From contig NW_019211460.1 of assembly GCF_002443255.2 (NCBI RefSeq), forward strand, positions 29,732,481 through 29,796,480: a DNA stretch of 64,000 bases, given 5' to 3'. Position 1 is the first letter of the stretch, and the number at the start of each line of letters is the position of its first letter. Position numbers and translations under genes: made by a program. Shown here piece by piece: positions 1 to 14,200 of the stretch. The DNA comes from Varroa destructor (Eukaryota > Arthropoda > Arachnida > Mesostigmata > Varroidae). A model generated the notes under the pieces. That model was not told the DNA's origin. It did not search any database and saw nothing but the letters and a program-made list of their open reading frames with translations.

Positions 1-1300
1 TTTTTTTGGCTGAGCAACGCGTATATGCAGCTAGAAAGAATTATTATTATATCAGTGTTTCACATTGAAATCATACGTTTTTTTTTTTTCTTTAGCCACC
101 CTTTTTAAGTTATCCTCTAACTGAATTATGATTATATAATTGTTATCATGAATTATGGCAGAATTTGAGACCTATACAATTCGAATTGGACCAAATCGAT
201 TTATATAAAGATGAACGACATAAATCGATAGAACCGTACTCAAGCGGTTAAAACAGTCATCAAAATAGTCTATGTACAGGATCAGATCAGCGTCTTGTAT
301 ATTCCAATAGTATCTGGCTGTGAATTTGCTTAGCCCCGTTTTTTTTTCTGGGTTATTTCATATTAACATAAAGCTTTACGTAGTTACAAGAAGAATTTTA
401 TTAGCGATACATGTTGCGGCAGGTATAGTACGGAATGATGCTTACAAAGAATAACACCTAAGAAAAATAATATTACAATTATATGGAATCGAAATGTGTC
501 TTGAAGCAAAAAGTTGTGTGTTTTTTTTTTTTTTTTTCTATTTAGCTGTGAATTATCTACTTCATGCTCTAATGTTAGTAATAATGTTTATCTAATGATT
601 CTAATTTTGTTCTGTCAATCCCTCTGAAATATTCAACTCGTACTGCGAGGTGCGATGTCTCGTAAGCGAATCAATCAACATTAAAATAACGAAGTGCTCC
701 TCACTGAAAGTCGCCTCGATAATGAACAAAATCGGTGCGTTTTCTAAGGCAAGAACAAGAAGGATGAATGAGCTTTGCATTGTTTTGTCGCGAACTGTCC
801 GTTTGCCAAAATGACGCGCTCTGATTTTTTTACACCTGCTGATTTCGCAAAATCAACAAGTGTACAAAATTGCCGATTGAAATTATGGCTGCTATCCTGT
901 AGTATAGGCAGCGACGAAGTTCTTCTATAACACAACAAAAATGAAGAGCTGTTTTTTTTTGTGATTACTGAGCCGTTTCAAGAAAGCGCTCAGAGTAAAC
1001 GATGTTTGTTATTAGATATTTAACTTAACTAGAGAACCATATCGGTAGGAAAAATCTAGTTAATTCTAAGCAGGAATATTAATTCACTGCCATAAATTCT
1101 AACCAGGCTGCACATTGTTCCCAACCATGTTTCAATGATATTTCCTAACGACTTGATGAACTTGAAACGAAACTTGAGTTATGAAATTATGTACACGAAC
1201 TTCACGTCTTTGAACGTTACTCTGTGTCAATGTCAAAACTCTAGAAATCATCTTATTCCCACTAGCGGCTCATTAAATGCGTTGTTACACATTTAATTAA

Positions 1301-1560
1301 GCTAGCCTCAACAACACAGGTTTTAAAGGAACTTCTTTATGAAATTAATAATGCCGAAAAACTTTTTTAAAAAGTGTGGAAATATTAAAAAAAAAAAAAA
1401 AAAAAAGCAAAGAGTACATAAAGCATGTTCAAAAAATACTGTACATATAACTTTGGACTGTTTACACGTTTTATATGTATGAGGGCTATCATCATTAAGA
1501 ATACTGATTATTGTTTATAATTTGATTCATTTTCGAAAATCATTATGACTACGTCAAATT
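1301..1560 (+). repeat. Dispersed repeat, copy A (longer)
   Basis: From gctagcctcaacaacacagg to about 1443 it matches 2727-2862 closely, including a poly-A tract. About 87 bases (1444-1530) absent from copy B follow, then similarity resumes at tttcgaaaat. No coding potential or terminal inverted repeat is visible. Confidence 0.75.
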
Positions 1561-2726
1561 GGTGCTTCCGAGAGTAAATGTCGTTGCTACAAACATAGAT
1601 CGATCATCTATTTTTTCTCTTAGGCACTCCGCTATCTTGTTCTTAGTTTTCAAAATCTCCGCCCTTTCCGGTCGACCTTCTGCGCCCTCTGTTTCGTTTG
1701 CTTTTCTTTATAGTGTCGTCTGTCAAACGGCGGCTTGTGGCTGTCGTCGGTTTCATTAACCACTTTAGATTTTTGTTCTCAACTTGTGGTACATCAATAG
1801 CACCGCGACAACACGTACTCCGAGTAACTCATTGACTACTTTTGTCAGCAACTTTATTTGCTTCTCAAATTCTGTATCAATTTGAGGGCCAGACTTGTGG
1901 TCCCTACATCACTGATCCTCGATCCTGAAGTCGCCCTCGAGAGACTATCGGATCCGATATGGGACGGTGTGTTTATTGAAAGGAAATTTTCTTATCTATC
2001 TTATCGTCATCTCACTTATCTGTCTAACATTTATTGGCAAAATGTTTTCTATTAAAGCATATGACAGGTGACAAGTATCTACATAAATTTAGACCTGGCT
2101 CGTTGCCGGTTCGTTTCAGCGAATTGTAATTCGCCACCTGCTATCCACCTTCTTTTCGTGTAGAAAACGCATAGCGGAACAAAATAAACGAGCGAACGAA
2201 TCGAAATGTAGAGTGTGGTCTTCAATAAATACGAAGTTGAGTAAGTCGCCGATAGCGTAAATGAATGGCTGAATATAAAAGCGAATGTCAAGTTGGTTCC
2301 AATTACTTGTTCTCATAGTAGAAATAGCTAAACTCGTTTTACGGAAAAGCCTTTTTGCTGGTACATTTAAACCAGTCAAATTATTGAATAGTAGAAATTC
2401 GAATTAATGGTGCAAAAAAGGCATCGAATACATTCAAACCTATCATGTCGCTGCTTGCACTAGCTTTGAAAAGGTGTTACCCGGGTACCTTTCAAAGTTA
2501 TATTCACACGATAGTTGAATCCATCTTTCACGTATTGGCCTGTTTGAGCTTCACGATAGCAACGATAGTAATTAATTTAACCGGAACACCAAATGTATAT
2601 GTATGAACATTTGGCTTTCATTGAAAATCTTACTCGTTCGCTATGAGAGCATTGTTGTTGTTCGTTTAACCAGGCTAACATGTACAAAGACTGTTACTTT
2701 GTAGCCCATTCTTGGCGGACATGTTA

Positions 2727-2894
2727 GCTAGCCTCAACAACACAGGTTTTAACAGGCCTTCTTTATGAAATTAATGATGCCGAAAAGCTTTTTTAAAAAG
2801 GGTTGAAATATTTAAAAAAAAAAAAGCAAAGAACACATAAAGCATGTTCAGAAAATACTGTATTTCGAAAATTATTAAGGCATGTCATTTAATT
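2727..2894 (+). repeat. Dispersed repeat, copy B (shorter)
   Basis: Same orientation as copy A, 1.4 kb downstream, with a shorter poly-A tract and without the 87-base middle segment. Flanks differ sharply upstream of gctagcc, so the shared unit has a defined left edge. Confidence 0.75.
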
Positions 2895-4098
2895 CACACA
2901 CTAGCAACTGAGAGTTGAGTGAGAGAAAAATGAGGAATAGGAACACGTAAAAAACAGACTTGCCTCGTTGTTTTTTAATGTTTGTTTGAGAATGCATAAG
3001 GGATTACACCCCCTGAATAATTAAACTATGATTTTTCTGTAGCCTGTTCATACTTTCCTTATTTCTACATCACATATGGATTATTTCAGAATCTTGGGTA
3101 GAACAATCATGTTACCATTGTATTCTACAAAACTGGGCATTGCTTCAATTTTTTGTTGAAGCGTAAAAAAATACGAACGCCGATTTCGTTATCCAATTCT
3201 TTTTATTGAATCAATATCTAACTTTTAGCATAGATGTGTGTTGTTTTATTTTTGCTTCCTAAGCTCAACATAATTACCTCTAAAATCTTTTATTCTACCG
3301 CTCTTATTTATCAGTATTTACGTCCTGCAGTAACCCCCATATAAGTACTCTGGACCTTCGAATATACTTTGGGGGTTAAATTGAAAAATAAACGCTTCTC
3401 GCATTCAGCGATTACATCGTTGTGTCATAAAAAAAGGTGTATTGATTTTTCCCTGAAACTTTGGCAGTCACCAATTAAACTGTTTTTACCGATCAGCCAT
3501 TTTGTGTTATCAATGAGTAATCGGCGCTGAATACATCACCGAACTCTGATGTGTGCATGATAATGTAACTTGCGCCGACCTTCGTATCAACCGCTCGTTC
3601 TGTATTTTCGAGCCTTGTATTTTAATTGATTTCTTACATCGTAACCAGCCCGTTATCCTCGGCGATGTGTACATTATCCGCGACAAATATCCCCTTTTCA
3701 ACCGGAGCTGGCGGGAATGCTGCTATGAAAATCTGGACTAAGAGTACGATATTAATGCGCATATACTGCAATACTTAGGGGCTAATAACATCAATACTAA
3801 CTATTGCTTAGATTGCGCTCAAATACAGCCGTAGGACTGCATGCCTCAAGCGGCTGACAGGTGCAAAAAATCGTTACGGTAAGACCTTGTTTTTGGCCGA
3901 TTTTTCAAGCGACCTAAATCTTGTGAGCATCCAACAACGTTTTGTAATAGAGGGCGCTTTCAGACATGTGTTTTGGGCGAATCAACCTTAAAAATACCAA
4001 TGTATACTCGAAGGCGCACGTTCTAATAAGGACAGTAATGCTTAACTTCCAAAGGCATCTAACAACTTTTGTCGACGACGGGGTGTTTATTCAATCTG

Positions 4099-4123
4099 NN
4101 NNNNNNNNNNNNNNNNNNNNNNN
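4099..4123. other. Assembly gap (25 N)
   Basis: A run of 25 undetermined bases. The true size may differ. Confidence 0.99.
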
Positions 4124-6834
4124 TCACGCTACATAATTTTACCCTGCAAAGCTCGACGGCATCGTAGTAGCTCGATATTCGCCCAACAATAAATTGACAA
4201 ACGACTAAACCTTATTATATAAAATTCTGTAAGATCCTGGTCTATTCGCTGTAGAACAATATTTATTTGAAAATTGTATTTACGCGATTTTGTGACATTC
4301 ACCTAACACATAAAAACCGCAAAATAACTTACTAGGTCCCGTCAAGAGGAACGTCCCTTCGAAGTCTCGAATGGATAAGACGTAAATGGTGTGCGCTTAG
4401 AGTCAGCTGCTCACGCATACATTGAACGGACTTTACTAAAACGGTGCTAGCAGATTAAATTGGTTTAGAATAATACGTTCCTTTAATAGGCAGAAACAAA
4501 GAAAGCAGACGTATTTCGTTATGATAGTTTTCTCAACCATAATCGCCTTGTGAATGGCATTCACACAGTGAAAAGCTGTCACTCGAAAAAAAATAAGAGA
4601 TAAGGTTAATTAATTCTCCATGGTACCATGTTCAGATAATCAGCTGAGAAAAAAATTTCCATGGGCTACTGAGGAATTAAGATATTTTTGTCTTGGTTGA
4701 GTGCACTAGAGACAGTGAACGTAAATTAACTATTAAACTGTGCCGAAAACATCTTCAGGTGTTCTTGTACCTGAACATCGTGGCGCCCTCGCATGAACAT
4801 GGGCTCAATTATCCTTTAGCACTATCCTGATCGTTTGCTTTCCTTTTTTCGGATTGTTTGCAGCTTTTCAATGAATTGGGAACAAAAGCCAAATTATAGA
4901 GAACTACAGCTAAAAATATGAAGTAGATTAGTGAACATGTAGGTATTAATCTTGTTAATTATTGGCAGTAAACATCTGAATTAGTCGTTTTATCAGGCAG
5001 CAACGATTCATAATGCACGATTTTATTTAAATCCTACCAAACACATAGTATTACCTTCTTTGAATTCCGTCTGAGCTGTAAGATCACTTATCGAATATAA
5101 TAATAATCACTCTTCACGGCCCATAATCAACTGCTCTCGTTGCTCGTTTGTGGAGTTTCGCAGATGGAAATACGATCAAATTTATTGCGTCAATTCGCGT
5201 GGCACCCAAGCATCAGCTAACCTTCTGCTTTGAATATTTAAATCTATTAGGTGGTAAATGTTCCACTTACTACCGATATAATACCTATTCACATGTCGGT
5301 ATTGCTGAACTTTTAAACTTTCATCGACTTATTCCGTCATTGGGTGACCCCTACAAGGAACGTCTTGTACATCAGCACTAACAGAATTTAGTAACAGAAC
5401 CATTTTCAAGCCGTCTCTTCGGAAAGCGCATGCTGGACATGAACCGCAAACACTTCTATAAGCTTAGGTAACGTTTGTGCCTCTATTGTAAAAAGGTTCT
5501 CTCCCAAAATTGTACTTGTCTTCAAAATGTTCAATCGTAAGTCTAAATAAGGGCGATGCAACAATTTTGCGCGTCTTCTACAGCCAAATCTCAACATCTT
5601 TCAATGCGACTCATATTAATAATACGCGATCCTAAGGCTATTCAGCTAGAAAAACAGTCAACACATCTTCGACTATATATATATTATAGGCTTTGTTATA
5701 TATCTGTTAGAATGTGGCTGCTACGAGTGACACCGTATATTCGTGCTGCAGTGAATATTGCTCCCGCGTATGGATGGGTAAGACCAAACGAACTAAGAAT
5801 CGTCTTTGTGGTCGTTTCGAAAAAAAGTGAGGATCAGTTCTAGGCAGAACACCGGCTAACAAATACCACAGCTGTGGCTGTTGATGCTGGGAAACAGGCA
5901 CAAAACGCTGAAGACGCAGCTTGGTTTGTCGTTTTCTCGCTGCTTTGTCCGACCGTTTTCTTTGTCAGCGACGTCGTTCGAATCGACCTTTCTTGATGTC
6001 CCGGCTAACGCTAATGGAGTCGAAGTGACGTGACGCTCAGCGTTCGATTCGGTTTATCCGCACGGTCTTTCCATAGTTTAGACAGTGTCTCTCTATGGCT
6101 TTGTCCTATTACTGCTTACACTGCTATGTTATTTACGTGACATCCTTATACAGCATCTCTGCATAGAAAACATAGTAGCCGACGTCACAAGCCCGTATCT
6201 ATTCGTGAAAGATATCAGCAGGGAGCGATTACCCGACCCGCCGAGCAACCCACTGAACCTGACTGGCTGAACACAACTGACCCGATCCGGAAATGGGATG
6301 ATGCGTCGATTACACTGAAACCACCGTTGCAGTCTTAGTCTGTTGCTGTTAGCAACGTTGACACTAGATGTCGCTATGGTTTTGTCGCACATTTCGGTAT
6401 TCGTCCATCTTTGCGATGGATGGATGTATCGATGGTCGCTGTGTGCGATTTCCGAAAAAAAAGACAGATGATACAGTAATAGCATGCTTTTCATGCGAAA
6501 AGTAAGCTTGGCACTTCATGTGTGATGGACGCACCAATTGGCCTAACGTAACCAGGTCATCCAACGAAACACTTCTCAGTCGATAGTAACGTATTCAATA
6601 ATCAATTTTCTCTCTGCTAACGAAATGTTGTAACCACTGAAATGAGCCGAATTGCTCAACGCATGTCTGTTTCTATTTGTCTAAATAAGCTACTTGTTGA
6701 TTCGATTGTAATATTGCAGTAATGGTATCGCCTGACTAGGCTTCATTTGTTTACGTACGAATCTGGTAACAATAATATTATTTAGTATGTGGGCAGCGCA
6801 TTATTCGAATTGGCCTTAGTATCCTTCAGTTACG

Positions 6835-6863
6835 AGCAACTGTGACCGTTTGTCACAGTTGCT
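6835..6863. repeat. Perfect 12-bp inverted repeat, 5-base loop
   Basis: agcaactgtgac, cgttt, gtcacagttgct. No T-run follows, and no neighbouring gene suggests a role. Confidence 0.85.
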
Positions 6864-7591
6864 GATTGCACGTAAAAATAAATAGCAATGTGTAATCTTT
6901 ATTTGTATTGCAAAAAAGGCGGCAATACGGCTACGTAGCGTCAACCTTTCCTCAGTTGTAAGAATACATCAAAAGTAAAATTCGTTAGATAGTTCGCTTA
7001 GCGCTGAATATGCAACAGCTTCCGTTTTTTACCGATAGATGTCAATGAACAACAGGAAGTTGGATGGACAGACCCAGTGAAGAATGTACAGCTAGCTAAA
7101 TGCCGAATGAATTGATAGGCAAATAGGCCCTTTCTTCTTTTTTCAGTAACGCGAGATTGTCGTTATCAGCACGATGGACGAGTCACAAATGGAACTACCA
7201 CTGTGCCAATGACACATCGCAGGCCTCGCGTAGAACAAGAAGACATGTGTATATTTATGTGTGGAAGTATTATGGATTTAGCAGCAATAGTAGTGCAACC
7301 ATACTTACATAGGCAACAGTAGGGACAACCGCCATCGCTGTTATGTGCTGCTGATGGATGAAGGCTCCTAAAGTGCCGAAGTGCAAAAGCACTTAACTAT
7401 CGTCTAGATAGAGCCGAAGTCCGAAGCAACCATACACTGATTGAACAAGTCACTCAGTCAACGGCAAGCCGAATAAGGGCTGCTGGTGACGCTATCTCGC
7501 GATAATAACGGTAGCAAGGTTGCTTTGTAAAAGGCGCTTGGCCGACACCGAACCGAACCCGACTAATGAAGCCAACGTCGCCTTGCCACTT

Positions 7592-7635
7592 CGGTGAACG
7601 AAGTTGAGGTGGCCGAACCTCAACTTCGTTCACCG
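7592..7635. repeat. Perfect 19-bp inverted repeat, 6-base spacer
   Basis: The arm cggtgaacgaagttgaggt (7592-7610) is followed by ggccga and its exact reverse complement (7617-7635). Transcribed RNA would form a perfect hairpin. No gene or repeat family is identified around it. Confidence 0.9.
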
Positions 7636-10600
7636 CGTATAATGCTGAATAGGAACGACACAACCGATGCCTCCGTCATGCTGGTGTAACTCCGTTAAAA
7701 ATACACGAGGAAGGAGAATTCGAGCTACGGCCACGGACACCGTCCGACAGCTATGTCTTCATACGACTCCGGCTAATGCTTAGATATAAAGACTGGTTTG
7801 GTGATTGACTGTTCGTCACCGTCGAAGCGACAACAGGTAAAATTTTACCAACGTGAGTAGGAACAGACATGGAGGGGCCCTCAGCAACAACAGCAGCCCA
7901 CAGAGCCGAACAAAAGCTCCAGCCTGTCGCGCGTTAAGCTGCCTATGGCAGCCGCCTATAACTGTGTTCGCAGGCGCCATTTCTAGGTGATGTCCGTTAA
8001 TGATCAATGCTTGATTCGTTGGTCAGTGTTCGATCTCGTTATTGCTGCTAATTTTGTAGCAATTTCATTGCGTCAACCTGTTGCTTGGTGTTGCAGTGTT
8101 GTTGACTGACGTTCGAGTGTCATATTGCCCTCGTTGCATTTAGCCCTTGCCACTACGTAACAGCATCACTATATGTCTGAATTTCCCGCTGCCTTCTGCT
8201 TTAGGGTGTCGGAACCGATTGGAGACTTTCAAGGAGTCTGTAGTGATTTACCTTGACTAGGAAGAAGCAGAGAAATGATTAACTATTATACAATAACGTC
8301 GTTAGGGGCCAATGGATTGTTTTAGTCTATAGCCATATCAACAACGGTTCGATTTTTCTAAAACAGTTTTAGTTTTTGTTTTTTGGTATTGTTCTAGTTT
8401 ATTTTCCTGTTTCTATGCGCGGGACGGCCAACTCAATCATGCTGTTAGCGGAGGGAATCAGGGTGTTTTTCCGATCGCGCAGCAGTAACAGCGTTCGGCT
8501 GTGCTGATGCTGTCGTTGTCAATGCCGGAATGAGGTTGGTATGCTAAAGCAAGTAATGAAGACATTTTTTCATTTAATTTGGTCTTCCATATTTGTTGTC
8601 GATTTTTGCTGTGACACTATTTCTTCTATGTACAGTTTTGTACTTGAACGTTGTCATTGCTGTGGACGTCACGCTGTCGTCGTGATTCAGCCGACGACAA
8701 AAAGATTTGTTAATCGCCAATGACGATATTTTTTGTACCTGTTACGTCATATTAATGAATGATGATAAGTATACTAACTAGTTTTTTACAGTCGGAAGCA
8801 TTCAAGAAAAACGTTTTTGTTCGTTTAGAATAATAAACAAATGTTAAACCGTGTTGATATAATCTTAGCTTATCGCTGATAGATTCACTTTCGATGCCGC
8901 ATTTGCTTTTTTCAACCACGTACCAGCCAGTGCGAATATTGAGTTCTTCAGCTTTGCATCTAACAATTGTGCTGCAATCTAATTTTGCTAATTGTTACGG
9001 CCATTAACAAAAGCTAACCCTTTTCTCCTTTTTTTGCTTTTGGACAATAGCAATAAACAATCGCGGCATTGCGTTTGTAGCGTCTAAGCGATAAAGGATT
9101 AGCGGGAGGAGAGGGTCCCTTTTACAACGTCGATACAGTCAAACGTTTCTAGTCAAAACTAAAACTGGCAGCCTCGTAGTTATTGTGAAGCTAACAGAAA
9201 CATGCGAGCAGAACAGACAAGCGGTGAGTGGCTTTACGCGTACCGACGGCGGCGGCTGCGATAACGACGACGATGAACGCTACTGCGGTAGAAATAGGTT
9301 CTTACCTATACTGCCTTCTGCCAGGCCAAACTTCTCTCGTCGCATCTGAATTCACCGTTTTTTCTTTGGGTCGCCCTGTTTTAATGCCGTTGGTGTTATT
9401 TCACTTGTAGTACAGGCGCTGCACTTCCTGCGACAACAAGCAAAGAAAGCGTTTTACTTTCGCCACTTTGTCGCTGCCGGTGTTGCAGCTGCCGCTGGTT
9501 GGACGGTTTGTTGCTGTTTTACTGTCTTATCTTTTCCTGTATTGCCTTCGTTTTCGAGGTTCTTTTTTTAGCCAGAGCAGCTCCTATGGGAAGCAAAAAG
9601 CGTTCGTGGTGCCATTACCGTCGGTATCTATCCACAGTAAATGATGAACGGTCACTGCCAATTATCGTAAATGGAGTTAAGCAGAAGATGATGGAAACGA
9701 TGGGCGATGATGATGAAGATGATAGCGTAACATCACTGCCCGAACAAAACACTCAATATTGCAAACACTAATAGCTTTCTAGCGTTCTATGCTAATGCGC
9801 TTAATCGCTCACTGGATCTTTAAACCGCAGACAAACTAAACGAGTCATACAACTATTTTAACAGCGGGTCATTTTGCTGGTGATACCATGCCGCTACTTT
9901 ACCGTTATGAGTGCAATGGCCGGTTGCCGGTGGAGCCAGTTTAGCAGGTGAACCCAACAGCAGCAGCACTGGCACCTGTATGAATAGGGGTGTTGGCAGA
10001 TACAGCCACGGCCAGATTACAGCTTGTTTTTCCATTATATATGGGTCGTGTCCCGTAACTATTCGACCCACCTGTCGCTTTTGCTGATGTAAATCAACTG
10101 AATAACGTGAGACTGGTTGATCACACCTGCTCGCTCTTGACTATCTATCTGTTCTATGCTGTGCTCGTTTGATATGCGGTCGCTGTCTTCGTCGTGGCCG
10201 TTTTCGCGTATTTGTGTGTTATCGGTATTGATGCCGACCAACACGCATTTTCGCCTTTTGTCCTACCCCAACCGACCACTTCGTGGTGATCTTGTTCTTT
10301 CGGCAATGAAAATGATGACATTTCGACGGCAACGTCCACGATGGCGTCAAACAATAACGACGAAAACGAAAATACCGACATTTGATTAGATTGTCGTCGG
10401 TGACGAAACGGATCCAACACAAATATAGTAGGCGACATCATCAGGTGCTGTTAGAGACAACAGTTGCAGCTCTAATGGCGAGTGGAACCAGTTACTATCG
10501 CCAGCGATAGCGGTTCAATGTGCCATAATAATTTTAAATGGCACAGTACAACGCCACTTGGACTAGAGTAAGCCGTTTCAGACCTATCTAGAGATTACAG

Positions 10601-10745
10601 TACAGTTATTTTATTACAGTTAACCTTTTCTGGGCTCTCACGGCAGACATTCATCAATCGGCACCCAACACACGGAACGCTGTTATTGGGTCAGTCAAAT
10701 TCGTTCTTACTGCCATAAGGCAGGCGAATTACTAATAATACTTCA

Positions 10746-10793
10746 GCAGTAACAACAAATAGCAGTAATAACAAATGGCAGTAATAACAATAG
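10746..10793 (+). repeat. Three tandem copies of a 16-base unit
   Basis: The unit gcagtaataacaaatg is repeated three times with small changes. Confidence 0.85.
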
Positions 10794-13611
10794 TCCAATG
10801 TTACGATTTTCGTACGAAAAAATGAAAAAAAATAATTGAGTCGTTTTTATAGTAATAGGTATAATGATTCGTTGCTAGTATTACTAAGCGAGCGCACTTC
10901 GGGGGGTAACTGAGATGAGAGCCAAAAAGTCTGAGAACTACGGACGAGCTACCTAACCGTCACTTTGAATTTCATTGTGCGTTGTCTACATGTAATACTG
11001 ATCTAAATGGCGGCCCACTGGCTAAATGCGGTGTCCTGTCGTACTATATAATTATGTAGTGTGAATGAATTGCTCTGGACAACGATACCGGTAGCAAATA
11101 GTTATAAAATTGTAAGTGGGACTTGTTAACAATATGCGGCCTATGTTGTTATTATCGTCAGCTAATAAACTTGGAGGTTCGAAAACGTGGGGCTAACGTA
11201 TTACTGATTTTTAGTGATAAGACACTGTTCTATTTCACATGCATTCAGGTAATTGTTTTCGCGTATAGTACTAGACAATCGTGATGCCGGTAATTAGGGA
11301 GTTTAGCGTCTAACGTCATTTTAAGCCCAATGTCTAGCAATGTGGTGAGAATGGGTTATAGAGAAGACGGGCCAAGGAATGCGTGGGTTTGTCGCCTGTA
11401 TTGGTATATATAACATTAACAAAACGCTGACAAAGAATTGCGAGTTTTAATTGTTCTTGGAAATAAACACTGAGATTCAGCGACGTTCAATAGCGCTCAG
11501 CGACCGCCGACAACGAAATCGCAACTAACATGAACGTAAGGGACAATTTAGAAATCTATCAGGAAATATTATCAGGCGTCGATCGAATCGTGCTTGAGGA
11601 TTGCATTCTATTAAGAAAATAAGCCATTGTTTAGAGAGAGAGCGTGCTACTGAATATAGTGGATGAGGGGCACCGAATAACGAAACGAATTCTGGAAATG
11701 TATACATATGTATAAACGATGCCCGTAAAGTCAAACTACCAAAAGTAGCTACTGTAATAGGACTATCTATATAGAGGATCTTGATGGAATGAAGCTTGAT
11801 CAAAACACAAATTAACCATTGTGGGCATCTGAAAGTAAGCAATGCAGGGTATACAGCTGGAAACAAGGCGCATACCTAACGTGGTTGTAACTTCGGAAGT
11901 TTTTTTAATTTAATTGTCTCGAGTTGTTTACGTAACTGCGCCGTCGTAGAGATTGTTGTTTGTACGCATTAAACGCATTCACGTAGGCTCTGAAAAATAT
12001 ATTGGCTACCAAACATCGCATGGCTTTTTGATGGGTCAGTACATTTTAGCCGCTGTCACAAACATTCTGGCAATTGTGTGTAGATTGCGTAGAACGTAAC
12101 GCGTAACGTAACATTCAAAGCGTTCCATAATATATGTGGATTTCACGGAAACGGAATTGAGAACTTGACCTTTGAGTCAGTTAATTCAACGTTGGTTAGA
12201 TTGTAGCTAAAATAAACTTCATATTGCTTTTAGCCTATTCCAGCATTTAGTTATCGCGCACTAACCTGCCTGAACAGTTACGTTTTACTTAAATCGTACA
12301 AGGAGAACAAGGTAAAATAATAGACTTATTTTTTTTAGAAGGAAGTTGTCTTGATAAAAAGATGCTAAGTCGCCGATTTACATAAAATGAAAAGGCATTC
12401 CTTCGTTAAAGATAATGAAAAATCTACATTAAATCCATACCGGTGTGACGGGTAAACTGTGCAAGTAATCACTGTCCCAACAAAAATCATTGCAGCATTA
12501 TTTCGAAAATGTCGTCCACGGGTATCGTATGATAATGAGTCACTTATCCGCACATTTTTTAAGTGTACGGAACGTTTTTGAATGCAGTATGTCACGTTTC
12601 TCGATTCAGTAATATCTAGTAGTGTAGAAATTATCACCACAAAGACCGCATTATTGGCGTCGCTGCTGTTGTTATAAGTGTTATTACGCAACATGTGGTG
12701 TGTATTGTACCGACATTGTTTGATGGTAACCAGTCAAAATATGGAAAAAGTGATACGCGTAAAAAGAGAAGGATAACAAGAGAGAGGATTTAATGTTCCG
12801 CTTTCCTCCGTACTTAGCTTGATAAAATTACACTTGTTAAGTCTGTATTGAGCCCAAAATTTGCTGCTTAACTTTGACGGTATACTGGATTCGCTAATTA
12901 AGTGGCCCGGATTCTAATTCTACAATTACGTCAGCAAGTATTGGTCTACAATTTACGTACGGTACTATAATTACTTCGTTTTATCCCTCCGCTGTAACTT
13001 CATAAGGTGCGTTTTCCAAGTATAACACCATATAGCGCACGTGCAAACGTGCAATTTCGGATGTTTTTGTTCTTTACAAAAACTTATACTCCTTAAACAA
13101 ACAATACACACGCACATACGCACACAAGTAAACACAGAGAAAGACAGAACAAATGGGATAGCTGTTATCTGCCCTTCACCTACGCTGTTTCTCCCTCCTA
13201 CTCCATTTCTAGATGGCAATGTCTTAACACTCTGTCTGTAAGTCACGCCACGTATTACCTGCATGAATGTGTTATCCAGCATGCATGACACAATTCATCT
13301 GAGCACGCAAAGTCTAAACAAGGTGCTGATACCAAAAGCGACGGGGTGAAACGTTCTACGCTTAAGATCACCGTGATGCCCCCTGCCATAGCTAACTGAG
13401 CTGCAGTGATCGACTTTGGTTGTTACGGTATGAACAGTAAGCGATAACGAGAGCAATGGGCGGGCTGCAGGAAAAAGTCAGTGATGGTAGCGGCGCAGTT
13501 CTCAGCGATGAAAACTTGGTGAGCGTGCGTGTGTTTTCAATTAAATGGCAACAAATACGACAGTAACTCGTTGAACTTCTTTCTTTAAAAAAACACGAAA
13601 GACATTGTTGG

Positions 13612-13652
13612 CGTGTGTGTGTGTGTGTGTGTGGTGTGTGTGTGAGTGGGTG
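13612..13652 (+). repeat. GT microsatellite
   Basis: An interrupted (GT)n tract followed by gtgggtgggtgg. It creates His-Thr runs in the antisense frames. Confidence 0.95.
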
Positions 13653-14171
13653 GGTGGCTTTGTACGGGTAAAATAACGCCTCGGCGGATTTTTTCTGAAT
13701 GCTAGAAACGATACAGTTAATACAAAAAAAGCATCGCTTAGCGTTGCTACTCGATGCCATAGCATTCCCAGCGCACACCGAGAAAGCGTTCGATATTTTA
13801 TCCTTGATACGGAAAACTCTGCTACTAGGTTGTTGCAAGTGTCGGTAGAACTCGTAATTACATGCTTCGGCGCATGTGACTTCCGCATGTGTTTTGCTAT
13901 TTAGAATATCATCTAAATCTAACACTTCAAAGAAAACACACTGCTGATTCCATTGGTACATTTAGCAGATTAGTACTTTTTTAATACTGTTTATAACAAG
14001 CGAAGCATAGGGTGATTCTTTAAATCTAACGTGCTACGCTGTGGAAATACCTAAGGACCTTATTATATTGTGTAAACTCATTGCGGCCACTTAGTCCCGT
14101 GCAGAGCACTATTTCTATAGGAGTGAGAGCACTTGCCAATTCCAGATCTATATACAATTGAAAGGCATCCC

Positions 14172-14200
14172 CTTTTAACTTGAAATGTTGAAGTTAAAAG
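14172..14200. repeat. Perfect 10-bp inverted repeat, 9-base loop
   Basis: cttttaactt, gaaatgttg, aagttaaaag, located 0.7 kb upstream of the first slmb coding exon. It may be chance in AT-rich DNA. Confidence 0.75.

Larger units (their letters stand above)
1..4098. other. Non-coding region before the assembly gap
   Basis: AT-rich with several poly-T/poly-A tracts. Apart from the two-copy repeat I see no gene. The short frames (at most 87 codons) have no recognisable motifs. Confidence 0.6.

Noticed and set aside
6129..6494. 121-codon minus-strand frame
   Set aside because: No recognisable motif, and overlapping frames on both strands are equally open.
9499..9771. Frame resembling a secreted peptide precursor (hydrophobic start, KKR site)
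   Set aside because: The apparent start codon is TTG; the first real ATG lies after the hydrophobic segment, and no upstream exon is evident.
13392..13961. 189-codon minus-strand frame starting at ATG
   Set aside because: It runs through a GT microsatellite (His-Thr run), has no recognisable motif, and a second minus-strand frame is open over the same bases.
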